Assembly: GCA_035345935.1 (NCBI GenBank)
Contig: DAORDK010000075.1
Span: 1 to 14,770 of the forward strand
DNA from: SSSZ01 sp035345935
GTDB lineage: Bacteria > Pseudomonadota > Gammaproteobacteria > Burkholderiales > Rhodocyclaceae
Length of the DNA stretch: 14,770 bases
Direction: 5' to 3'
Shown here piece by piece: positions 7,314 through 14,636 of the stretch. Each line of letters begins with the position of its first letter. Positions within the stretch are counted from its first letter, which is position 1. Made by a program: the position numbers and the translations under genes. The notes under the pieces are model-generated. The model worked only from the letters and a program-made list of their open reading frames with translations. It made no database searches and had not been told where the DNA came from.

Positions 7314-9088
7314 CTTCCCTAGAACAAGCACTCATCGGCAACTGCACCATCGGCGCCCTGATCGACACGCGAGCCACCGTCACCTGGGCATGCTTTCCTC
7401 GCTTCGACGGCGACCCGTGGTTCTGCTCTCTCCTACGCGACAATGACGAAATCGGCTGCGCTGCCGTGGACCTCGCCGAGTACTCCCACTCCGAGCAGTA
7501 CTACCTCGAGAACACGGCGATCCTGACGACGCGGCTCTTCGACCGGCAGGGCGGCTGCGTCGAAGTGACCGACTTCGCCCCGCGCTTTGGCCAATACGGA
7601 CGGATTTTCCGTCCGATGATGCTGGTACGCCGTATCGCCAAGGTGTCGGGCAGTCCGCGCCTGACCCTGCGGTTGCGTCCCGCCTGCGGCGATGGAGTCG
7701 CCCGCCCTGAAGTCACCCGAGGCAGCAACCATGTCCGCTTCGTCGGACCCGATCTCACCCTGCGGCTGACCACGGATGCATCGCTGACCGCGATCCTGCA
7801 GGAAACGCCGTTCTATCTTGCTGACAGCGTGACCCTCATTCTGGGCCCGGACGAGAGCGTCCACGATTCCGTGACCGAGGTGGGGCGCCATTTTCAGGAA
7901 GAGACCGCCCAGTACTGGCGCGAGTGGGCGCGCGTCCTCAGTATCCCTTTCGAATGGCAGGAGGCGGTGATCCGCTCTGCCATCACCCTAAAGCTCAATG
8001 CCTACGACGATACCGGAGCCATCATTGCCGCCATGACCACCTCGGTTCCCGAATCCGCCGGCAGCACCCGAAATTGGGACTATCGCTACTGCTGGCTGCG
8101 GGACGGCTACTTCGTGGTCAATGCCCTCAACCGTCTGGGGGCGACCCGAACCATGGAACGCTACCTGGGCTACATCATCAATGTCGCCGCGAGTGCCGGC
8201 AATTCATCGCTACAGCCGGTCTATGGCATCGATGGGCGAGCCGATTTGGAAGAGCGGGAGGTGGCGTCCCTGGCCGGATACCGGGGCATGGGACCGGTGC
8301 GCATCGGCAATCAGGCCTACCGGCAGGTCCAACACGACGTCTATGGCTCTGCGATCCTCGCCGCGACACATGTATTCTTCGATCAACGGCTCGCCCATCG
8401 GGGCGACGAAGCCCTTTTCCGTCGTCTCGAGCCTTTGGGCGAGCAGGCGATCCTCTGCTTCGACCAACCCGATGCCGGCCTCTGGGAGCTGCGTGGCAGC
8501 GCTCGGGTCCATACTTTTTCGGCGGTCATGTGCTGGGCGGCCTGCGACCGTCTGGCGCGCATCGCCGAACGGCTTGGGATCGCCCGACGCGCCACGTATT
8601 GGCGCAAGCAGGCGGACCGCCTGCACCGGGTGATTTCACGCCGCGCCTGGAATACCCACCGCAAGTGCTTCGTCTCCACCTTCGAAGGCGATGCCATGGA
8701 CGCAAGCCTCCTGCTTCTGGCCGAATTGGGTTTCCTGGCCGCCGACGATCCGCGCTTCGAGGAGACCGTGGATGCCGTAGCCCAGGACTTGCGGCGCGGC
8801 GATTTCATCTTCCGCTATGTCGAGAAGGACGATTTCGGTGAGCCGGAAAACGCCTTCCTCGTCTGTAGTTTCTGGTACGTCAATGCCCTCGTCGCCTTGG
8901 AGAGAAGGGACGAGGCGCGACAGCTCTTCGAACGGCTCCTGGCCTGCCGCAATCGCCTCGGACTGCTCGCCGAGCATGCCGATCCGGCTACGGGCGAGCT
9001 GTGGGGCAATTTCGTGCAGACCTACAGCATGGTCGGTCTGATCAATTCGGCGATCCGACTCTCGATTCGCTGGGACGAAGCCTTCTGA
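7310..9088 (+). CDS. Glycoside hydrolase family 15 protein (trehalase or glucoamylase-like)
   Basis: This 592-residue protein has the bacterial GH15 layout. An N-terminal beta-sandwich trehalase-like domain spans about 1-205 (starting LIGNCTIGALID), and the (alpha/alpha)6 barrel spans about 215-590. Barrel motifs are NWDYRYCWLRDG (255-266), the general-acid region DAGLWELRG (E393), FLVCSFWYVNAL (516-527), and the general-base region AEHADPATGELWGNF (E555). GH15 enzymes are inverting alpha-glucosidases acting on starch-type glucans or, in some actinobacteria, on trehalose. No signal peptide is visible, so it acts in the cytoplasm. The start ATG overlaps the otsB stop (ATGA) with GGAAGGG upstream. 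Its place after otsB suggests trehalose hydrolysis or turnover; specificity cannot be read directly. Confidence 0.9.
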   Translation: MTSLEQALIGNCTIGALIDTRATVTWACFPRFDGDPWFCSLLRDNDEIGCAAVDLAEYSHSEQYYLENTAILTTRLFDRQGGCVEVTDFAPRFGQYGRIFRPMMLVRRIAKVSGSPRLTLRLRPACGDGVARPEVTRGSNHVRFVGPDLTLRLTTDASLTAILQETPFYLADSVTLILGPDESVHDSVTEVGRHFQEETAQYWREWARVLSIPFEWQEAVIRSAITLKLNAYDDTGAIIAAMTTSVPESAGSTRNWDYRYCWLRDGYFVVNALNRLGATRTMERYLGYIINVAASAGNSSLQPVYGIDGRADLEEREVASLAGYRGMGPVRIGNQAYRQVQHDVYGSAILAATHVFFDQRLAHRGDEALFRRLEPLGEQAILCFDQPDAGLWELRGSARVHTFSAVMCWAACDRLARIAERLGIARRATYWRKQADRLHRVISRRAWNTHRKCFVSTFEGDAMDASLLLLAELGFLAADDPRFEETVDAVAQDLRRGDFIFRYVEKDDFGEPENAFLVCSFWYVNALVALERRDEARQLFERLLACRNRLGLLAEHADPATGELWGNFVQTYSMVGLINSAIRLSIRWDEAF

Positions 9089-9933
9089 TGGCCCAGTTGC
9101 TCGAAACCATGGAAGCCTGGCTTCCCGGTCATGTCGCTACGGGCGGGCGTATTCTCTTGATCGCCGTACTCACCTTGCTTGCGCTCCGAACGATCCACCG
9201 CGTCGTCCCGCAGTTGCGAGAGCTTCTCGTCGCCCGCCAGGAAACCACCGAGGACGGACAGCGAATCCGCACGCTTTCGCGCGTCATACGCTATGTGCTG
9301 ACAGTCGCAGTCACTCTGCTGGGGGCCATGCTCGTCCTCGGGGAGTTGGGCATTTCGGTCGCCCCGATCCTGGGAGCCGCCGGGGTCATCGGTATTGCCG
9401 TCGGATTCGGAGCGCAGAGTCTGGTCAAGGATTACTTCACGGGATTCTTCCTCCTCCTGGAAAACCAGCTCCGCATCGGCGACGTCGTTGATGCCGGCGG
9501 GAAGTCCGGCACGGTCGAGGAATTGACCCTCCGTTACCTCCGCCTGCGGGATTACTCGGGCAATGTGCACTACATCCCCAACGGCAATATCACTGTCGTC
9601 ACCAATATGAGCCTCGGCTTTGCCTACGCGGTCATCGACATCGGTGTTGCGTACGCCGAGCGCATCGACGAGGTGATTGCGCTGATGCGCCGCGTGGGAG
9701 AGACGTTACGGACCGATCCAAGCTTTGCGACGCGCATCTTGGAGCCGCTGGAGGTTGCCGGAGTCGAACAGTGGGCTGACTCTGCGGTCGTGATCCGCTG
9801 CCGTTTCAAAGTTGCCCCTCTGGAGCAATGGAGCGTGCGCCGGGAGTATCTCGCGCGAATTAAGGCGGCCTTCGACGAGGCCGGCATCGAAATTCCCTTC
9901 CCGCACGTCAAGCTGGTCCATCAAGGCGGTTGA
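9088..9933 (+). CDS. MscS-family mechanosensitive ion channel
   Basis: This 281-residue small-conductance mechanosensitive channel opens under membrane tension to release osmolytes after hypo-osmotic shock. Helices lie at about 20-36, 65-86 and 93-127. The pore-lining third helix is Gly/Ala-rich (GAAGVIGIAVGFGAQSLVKD). It is followed by the MscS beta domain (IGDVVDAGGKSGTVEELTLR, YIPNGNITVVTNMS) and a C-terminal alpha/beta domain ending FPHVKLVHQGG. Size is close to E. coli MscS. The ATG at 9088 shares one base with the GH15 stop (TGATG), so it is the last gene of the coupled operon. Pairing a solute-synthesis operon with its release valve is sensible. Its 3' end overlaps the convergent kinase gene by 26 bases. 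Confidence 0.93.
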   Translation: MAQLLETMEAWLPGHVATGGRILLIAVLTLLALRTIHRVVPQLRELLVARQETTEDGQRIRTLSRVIRYVLTVAVTLLGAMLVLGELGISVAPILGAAGVIGIAVGFGAQSLVKDYFTGFFLLLENQLRIGDVVDAGGKSGTVEELTLRYLRLRDYSGNVHYIPNGNITVVTNMSLGFAYAVIDIGVAYAERIDEVIALMRRVGETLRTDPSFATRILEPLEVAGVEQWADSAVVIRCRFKVAPLEQWSVRREYLARIKAAFDEAGIEIPFPHVKLVHQGG

Positions 9934-11218
9934 ATTTGTCCGGGTGGAAAAGCAGGCTGACTTGAGTGCCGCTGCCCGGCTCGCTGGCGATCGTCACCCG
10001 CCAGCCGAGGCGTTCTGTGACGCGGGCAACGATAGAGAGCCCGAGTCCGTAGCCGACGCTTTCCTCACCCTTGACATGACGCTGGAAAAGCGTCGAAAAA
10101 CGCTCCTGCGGTATGCCGACACCCGTATCCTCGATGATCAGCCGATCCGCCTCGAGGCGCAGGCTTATCGTCCCTTCCCGGGTGTGTGCACACGCGTTCC
10201 GAAGGAGGTTCGCCACGACGACATAAACCAACGAGCGCTCGACTGGAAGGATGGGGTGAGCATCGAGCTCGCAGACGAGGCGAATCGACCCGTCGGCAAG
10301 GGACAACCGAGAATCCGCCGCGATATCCTCGACGAGTTCGGCGACGGCGCAAGCGGGATCGCTTCCTTCGGCTTCTTCGCGGGCGAGCAGCAGCATGGCT
10401 TCGAGTATCTGCCCCATGCGCACCGCCTGACGCTGTATCGTATGCAATCGTTGGCGAACCGCTTCGGGCAAAGCCGGGTATTCAACCAGCACTTCGGCGG
10501 TACCCCGGATGACCGCGATTGGGGTGCGCAACTCATGGGCGACATCGGCAGCGAAATATCCTTCCCGCTCGACAAAGCCGTAGAGTCGCAGCGAGAAGGC
10601 TTCGACGGCGCGAACCAGCCGGCCGATGTCGTCATTGGGGTAGTCCTCGGCGGCCAGCCGGGGGCGGCTGGCCTGATCGAGTCCCGACACCATCGACTGG
10701 GCAGTAATGTCGCCCAGTAACTTGCCGATGGGTTTTACCACCTTTCCCGCAAGGCGATTTCCGATGATGAAGGAAAGAAGCGTCATCAACCCGGTGCCCA
10801 GGACGAGGAAAAGCGCCAGTTTGCGCAAGCTGCTGGTGACATACGAACGGTCGTAGAGGAGGGCAAACGGTTCTTCCCCCACTCGGGCAGCCAGTACCGA
10901 GTATTCGTGTTGTTCGGCCATCAGCCGCGTGATCCGATCGTCGCGCAAGGGCACGGTTTTGAGCTGAGGAAACTGGGGCGACGGCAATGGGTGGGCGTGG
11001 AGAAGCGAGGCCGAGGGAGGCAATGCGTCCGGATTGGTTTGGCGGCGGTTGCGGAAGGATTCCAGCTGGACACGCAGTGTCCGTTCGATGGCGCGCTCCT
11101 CCAGATCCGCCACCAGGGCGAAGGTGATCAGACTCAGCAGCGAACTGACCGCAAAACCGAGCGCGACAAAAGGCAGCACCAGCTTGCGTCGCAGGCTGTC
11201 ATAAGGCTTCGGGTTCAT
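9908..11218 (-). CDS. Two-component sensor histidine kinase
   Basis: This 436-residue inner-membrane kinase has helices at about 13-36 and 133-152 flanking an extracytoplasmic sensor segment of about 95 residues. A HAMP-like linker follows (about 153-215, with VVKPIGKLL). The dimerisation/phosphoacceptor motif is AADVAHELRTPIAVIRG (His228). The ATPase domain shows an N-box (NLLRNACAH, N337 and N341), DTGVGIP (364-370) and GYGLGLSIV (389-397). All catalytic residues appear intact. The ATG at 11218 lies inside the end of the response regulator gene (20-base overlap), so the pair is cotranscribed and coupled. The signal is unknown; convergence with the osmoadaptation operon makes osmotic or envelope sensing a reasonable guess only. 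Confidence 0.92.
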   Translation of the reverse strand: MNPKPYDSLRRKLVLPFVALGFAVSSLLSLITFALVADLEERAIERTLRVQLESFRNRRQTNPDALPPSASLLHAHPLPSPQFPQLKTVPLRDDRITRLMAEQHEYSVLAARVGEEPFALLYDRSYVTSSLRKLALFLVLGTGLMTLLSFIIGNRLAGKVVKPIGKLLGDITAQSMVSGLDQASRPRLAAEDYPNDDIGRLVRAVEAFSLRLYGFVEREGYFAADVAHELRTPIAVIRGTAEVLVEYPALPEAVRQRLHTIQRQAVRMGQILEAMLLLAREEAEGSDPACAVAELVEDIAADSRLSLADGSIRLVCELDAHPILPVERSLVYVVVANLLRNACAHTREGTISLRLEADRLIIEDTGVGIPQERFSTLFQRHVKGEESVGYGLGLSIVARVTERLGWRVTIASEPGSGTQVSLLFHPDKFNRLDGPA

Positions 11219-11891
11219 AGGCAATCCGGTAACCGAAGCCTCGGACAGTGTGGATGATCTGCCGGAAGAACGGCTTGTCGACCGCATTGCGCAACATATG
11301 CATGTGGACGATCAGGGCGTGGGCATCCCCCGGTTCGTCGCCCCAGATTTCGCGGTGGATGGCCTGGCGATGGACGACGTTGGGCGAGCGCCTCATGAGC
11401 AGCATGAGAATGCGCATCGGCACGGGCGGAAGGACAATGGGAACGCCTGCGCGCTCGATCTTCATCGTTCCCGTATCAAAGCGCAGATCATCCACGATCA
11501 GGACGTCACTCTCGACCTCCCGCGACGCTCGCCGGATCAGGGCTCGGATGCGGGCTTCAATTTCTCGTAGCGAAGCAGGTTTCACCACGTAGTCGTCCGC
11601 CCCGATATCCAAGGCCGCAACCTTGAGATCGACTTCGTCCTTGGCGGTCAGCATCACCACCGGGACGTTGCTGTGCAACTGCTGGCGGATTCTGGTGCAG
11701 ACCGAAAGCCCGTCGATCACGGGTAGCATGAGATCCAATACCACCAGATCGAACTGCTCGGCCGCGACGAGTTGGAGCGCGGTTTGACCGTCGGCGGCAA
11801 AATCGGTGACGTAGCCCTGCAGCTCCAGATATTCGATCAGATTGCGCGCCAGATCGCGATCGTCTTCAACAATGAGCAAACGGTTGGCCAA
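11199..11891 (-). CDS. OmpR/PhoB-family response regulator
   Basis: This 230-residue regulator has a receiver domain (1-118) with acidic pocket E9-D10-D11, phosphoacceptor D53, T82 and K104. A winged-helix DNA-binding domain (about 128-225) ends in the family-typical VRGFGYRI. It is the cognate partner of the overlapping histidine kinase. The start is a TTG at 11891: an in-frame TAG lies just upstream, and no ATG would give a full first beta strand (RLLIVEDD). AAGGAG lies about 10 bases upstream. Targets are unknown. Candidates are its own promoter in the 186-base gap upstream and the convergent solute operon. Confidence 0.92.
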   Translation of the reverse strand: MANRLLIVEDDRDLARNLIEYLELQGYVTDFAADGQTALQLVAAEQFDLVVLDLMLPVIDGLSVCTRIRQQLHSNVPVVMLTAKDEVDLKVAALDIGADDYVVKPASLREIEARIRALIRRASREVESDVLIVDDLRFDTGTMKIERAGVPIVLPPVPMRILMLLMRRSPNVVHRQAIHREIWGDEPGDAHALIVHMHMLRNAVDKPFFRQIIHTVRGFGYRIAYEPEAL

Positions 11892-12077
11892 GGCGCCCTA
11901 GCTCCTTATCCTGATTTCACCGACGATGGTACTCGACTCTCCCCACGAGCGTCAGCGCTTGATGCCCGCTTGTCCACAACTGGGCAGACATGACCGAAGC
12001 GAACCCCCGCACGGGCCGTAAGCATTGGGGCGATCTTCCCGGCAATGGCGCCCACCGAGTATCTGCCGTTGGCCCGT
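11892..12077 (-). promoter_or_regulatory. Gap upstream of the response regulator gene
   Basis: These 186 bases lie between the 121-residue membrane protein gene and the response regulator gene, both on the minus strand. They hold the AAGGAG ribosome site for the regulator and presumably its promoter. I see no convincing -35/-10 pair, no Rho-independent terminator and no repeated operator. A TTGGCC/GGCCAA inverted repeat (12069-12074 and 12090-12095) spans the upstream gene's stop, with no T-tract. Confidence 0.3.
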
Positions 12078-12443
12078 TCAGGCCCGTCCGGCCAAACTGC
12101 TTTCCGGTCGCGATGGGTGGGCGTGCCGGCCGAGAATGAAATCCCCGAAGAACTTGAGCCACAGGGTCGATCCCGCGATCGCCGTCCAGGTTTCGTATGC
12201 GAGGCCGTAGCCGACTACGGCGACGATCATGGTGAGCGCGACTGCTCCTGCGGCCAGGTTGAGGGCAGCAGCGTAAGGGGCAAACTTCCCCGGGTTGGTC
12301 GGTGCCACCCCGCGCTTCAAGGCCACCTCAGAAAAATTGCGCCGGACGATGATGTGCCAAGCCCGCCTCAACCAGAAAAAGGCCATGGGAAAGAGCGCCA
12401 GGAAAAGAATCCAGGTCATTGCGGTATTGATATCAAAAGCCAT
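12078..12443 (-). CDS. Three-helix membrane protein, function unknown
   Basis: This 121-residue protein is not recognised. Hydrophobic segments lie at about 6-24, 56-82 and 86-105. Between the first two is a basic cytoplasmic-looking stretch (LRRAWHIIVRRN), and a short polar tail follows (HAHPSRPE). The start ATG has CGGGAG six bases upstream, which supports it being real; the reading frame is also the only credible one in this interval. It lies 100 bases downstream of the symporter gene on the same strand, beyond a strong hairpin. It may therefore be read at reduced level from the symporter promoter or from its own. An accessory role for the transporter is possible but unsupported. Confidence 0.7.
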   Translation of the reverse strand: MAFDINTAMTWILFLALFPMAFFWLRRAWHIIVRRNFSEVALKRGVAPTNPGKFAPYAAALNLAAGAVALTMIVAVVGYGLAYETWTAIAGSTLWLKFFGDFILGRHAHPSRPESSLAGRA

Positions 12444-12509
12444 CTAATGCTCCCGGGAGCCGCCAACGGCGGCAATGAGCTTTGGGTTATTCACAGGGGA
12501 TGGGCCACA

Positions 12510-12535
12510 CGCCGGGCGGCAAAGGCCGCCCGGCG
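12510..12535 (-). terminator. Strong hairpin downstream of the symporter gene
   Basis: A perfect 11-bp inverted repeat (CGCCGGGCGGC at 12510-12520 and its complement at 12525-12535) with a 4-base loop begins 9 bases past the symporter stop. Position and stability fit a transcription terminator or a 3'-end stabilising stem. No T-run follows on the minus strand, so it may only partly terminate or mainly protect the upstream mRNA. Confidence 0.55.
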
Positions 12536-12543
12536 ACACTCGC

Positions 12544-14358
12544 TCAGTGGGCGTGCGAGCCATCCACTGCCTTGGCGCCACGGGGTACGCGAACGCTTTC
12601 GACGAGGTGCTGGATATGCTCGGGCGGCTCCTTGGTCATCTTGTCCACCACGAAGGCGACGATGAAGTTGAGGAGTGCGCCGACGGCGCCGAAGGCTTCC
12701 GGAGTGATGCCGAAGAAGCTGTTGGCGCCACCGATCACGTCCAGATAATCGGTACCCTTGATGAAGAAGATGCCTTTATGCGCGAAGACGTAGAACAGGG
12801 TGACGGCCAGGCCGGACAGCATGCCGGCGATGGCGCCCTCCTTGTTCATCTTCTTGCTGAAGATGCCCATCATGATGGCCGGAAACAGCGAACTCGCGGC
12901 GATCCCGAAGGCCAAGGCGACCGTTCCGGCCGCGAAGCCTGGCGGATTGAGACCTAGATAGCCTGCAACGACGATAGCAACGGCCATTGAGATCTTGCCC
13001 GCCAGCAACTCGCCCTTTTCGCTGATGTCGGGCTTGAAGATACCCTTCACCAGATCGTGGGAGACCGCAGCGGAGATGGCCATGAGCAGACCGGCAGCGG
13101 TAGACAGCGCAGCAGCGAGACCGCCGGCGGCCACCAGGGCGATCACCCAGTTTGGCAGGAGCGCGATTTCCGGATTGGCGAGCACGATGATGTCGGCGTT
13201 GACCGTCAGTTCGTTGCCCTTCCAGCCCGCGGCTTCAGCCTTCTTCTTGACGTCTTCGTTCTTGGTCTTGTCGTTGTAGTACTGGATGCGGCCATCACCG
13301 TTCTTGTCTTCGAACTTGAGCAGGCCTGTCTTTTCCCAGCGCTTCATCCAGTCAGGACGCTCGTCCGCCTTGATCTGGGCATCGGCGCTGTAAGGGTCGA
13401 CGCCCTTCATCACCACGCCCGGAGTCACGGTGCGGATCAGATTCATCTTGGCCATGGCAGCCACGGCGGGGGCCGTCGTGTAGAGAATGGCGATGAACAC
13501 CAGGGCCCAACCGGCGGAGATGCGCGCGTCGGCAACCTTGGGCACGGTGAAGAAGCGCATGATCACGTGCGGCAGGCCGGCGGTACCGATCATCAGCGAC
13601 AGGGTGTAGACGAACATGTTCAGCGTGCTGCCTGCCGTCGTCGTCGTGTACTTGCCAAAGCCCAGGTCGGTGACCACCTCATCTAACCTGGCGAGGAGAG
13701 ACACATCGGTGCCGACCATGTCGGAACCCAGTCCCAACTGCGGGATGGGGTTGCCAGTCAGCTGCAGGCTGATGAAGATCGCCGGGATGGTGTAGGCCAG
13801 GATCAGCACGATGTACTGGGCCACCTGGGTGTAGGTAATGCCCTTCATGCCGCCGAAAACGGCATACATGAACACGATGCCCATACCCACGTAGATGCCG
13901 ACCTCGTTACTGACTCCCAGGAAGCGGGAAAAGGCCACGCCCACACCGGTCATCTGGCCGATGATGTAGGTGATGGACGCCGTCAGCAGGCAAAGCACCG
14001 CCACCGTTGACGCACTCTTGGAGTAGAAGCGGTCGCCGATGAACTGAGGCACCGTGAACTTCCCGAACTTGCGCAGGTAGGGCGCCAAGAGCATGGCCAA
14101 CAGAACGTAGCCACCCGTCCATCCCATGAGAAACAGGCCGCCGCCGTAACCCATGTTGGAAATGAGGCCGGCCATGGAGATGAAAGAGGCTGCTGACATC
14201 CAGTCGGCCGCCGTCGCCATGCCATTCATGACAGGAGGCACGCCGCCGCCGGCGACGTAGAATTCGCTGGTACTGCCGGCTCGTGCCCAGATCGCGATTC
14301 CGATGTAGAGCGCAAAGGTCGCGCCGACCACCAGATAGGTTATGTTTTGCAGATCCAT
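12544..14358 (-). CDS. Sodium:solute symporter (SSS family), large subunit, VC_2705/ActP-like
   Basis: This 604-residue Na+-coupled inner-membrane transporter has about 13 helices. It matches the acetate-permease-like branch of the SSS family (FYVAGGGVPPVMNGMATAADWMSAASFI near 33-60; GGMKGITYTQVAQY near 169-182; ALSTAAGLLMAISAAVSHDL near 417-435). The Ser/Thr-rich segment at 418-432 corresponds to the family's Na+-binding helix. It exceeds E. coli ActP (about 549) mainly through a hydrophilic loop at about 306-402. That loop holds an EF-hand-like DKNGDGRIQYYN segment (351-362). The pairing with a DUF4212 gene defines the VC_2705 subfamily. Substrate is probably acetate or another small carboxylate, but is unproven. 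The ATG at 14358 has AAGGAG overlapping the stop of the preceding gene, a 9-base gap, so the two are cotranscribed. Confidence 0.92.
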   Translation of the reverse strand: MDLQNITYLVVGATFALYIGIAIWARAGSTSEFYVAGGGVPPVMNGMATAADWMSAASFISMAGLISNMGYGGGLFLMGWTGGYVLLAMLLAPYLRKFGKFTVPQFIGDRFYSKSASTVAVLCLLTASITYIIGQMTGVGVAFSRFLGVSNEVGIYVGMGIVFMYAVFGGMKGITYTQVAQYIVLILAYTIPAIFISLQLTGNPIPQLGLGSDMVGTDVSLLARLDEVVTDLGFGKYTTTTAGSTLNMFVYTLSLMIGTAGLPHVIMRFFTVPKVADARISAGWALVFIAILYTTAPAVAAMAKMNLIRTVTPGVVMKGVDPYSADAQIKADERPDWMKRWEKTGLLKFEDKNGDGRIQYYNDKTKNEDVKKKAEAAGWKGNELTVNADIIVLANPEIALLPNWVIALVAAGGLAAALSTAAGLLMAISAAVSHDLVKGIFKPDISEKGELLAGKISMAVAIVVAGYLGLNPPGFAAGTVALAFGIAASSLFPAIMMGIFSKKMNKEGAIAGMLSGLAVTLFYVFAHKGIFFIKGTDYLDVIGGANSFFGITPEAFGAVGALLNFIVAFVVDKMTKEPPEHIQHLVESVRVPRGAKAVDGSHAH

Positions 14359-14367
14359 GGGTGCTCC

Positions 14368-14622
14368 TTAGTCTTCGTGGACGTCGAATTTGCGGTCGAT
14401 GTTGCCCATGGCCTTGGCGTAGACAAAGATTAGCGCCACGAAAACATAGATCGATCCCTGATGGGCAAACCAGAAACCCAGCGGGTAGCCCCCAAGCTTG
14501 ATTGAATTCAACGCATCGGCGAAAAGAATTCCGGCGCCGAAGGACACCAGGAACCATATCACCAGAATTTTGGTGAGTAGGCCCAGCGTAGCGGACCAAT
14601 AGGCCTTGCCGTTGTCGTCCAT
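14368..14622 (-). CDS. DUF4212 small subunit of the sodium:solute symporter
   Basis: This 84-residue membrane protein of the DUF4212 family is described as the probable small partner of VC_2705-type symporters. Two helices lie at about 15-35 and 49-71, with the family-like segments YWSATLGLL and GFWFAHQGSIYVFV. A charged C-terminus (NIDRKFDVHED) follows. The ATG at 14622 has a perfect AGGAGG eight bases upstream, the best ribosome site in the window. It is the first gene of the transporter operon and ends 9 bases before the large subunit. It is presumed to assemble with or stabilise the transporter; the precise role is not established. Confidence 0.92.
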   Translation of the reverse strand: MDDNGKAYWSATLGLLTKILVIWFLVSFGAGILFADALNSIKLGGYPLGFWFAHQGSIYVFVALIFVYAKAMGNIDRKFDVHED

Positions 14623-14636
14623 ATTTGTCTCCTCCT

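Noticed and set aside
10987..12124. The 11-base string GGGTGGGCGTG appearing near 10987 and again near 12116
   Set aside because: Two copies of a G-rich 11-mer, one inside the kinase gene and one inside the small membrane protein gene, have no flanking similarity and look coincidental.
12487..12495. DnaA-box-like TTATTCACA, with a weaker TTGTCCACA at 11970-11978, hinting at an origin
   Set aside because: Two isolated nonamers with no cluster, no AT-rich unwinding region beside them and no dnaA, dnaN, gyrB, rep or par genes nearby are expected by chance.
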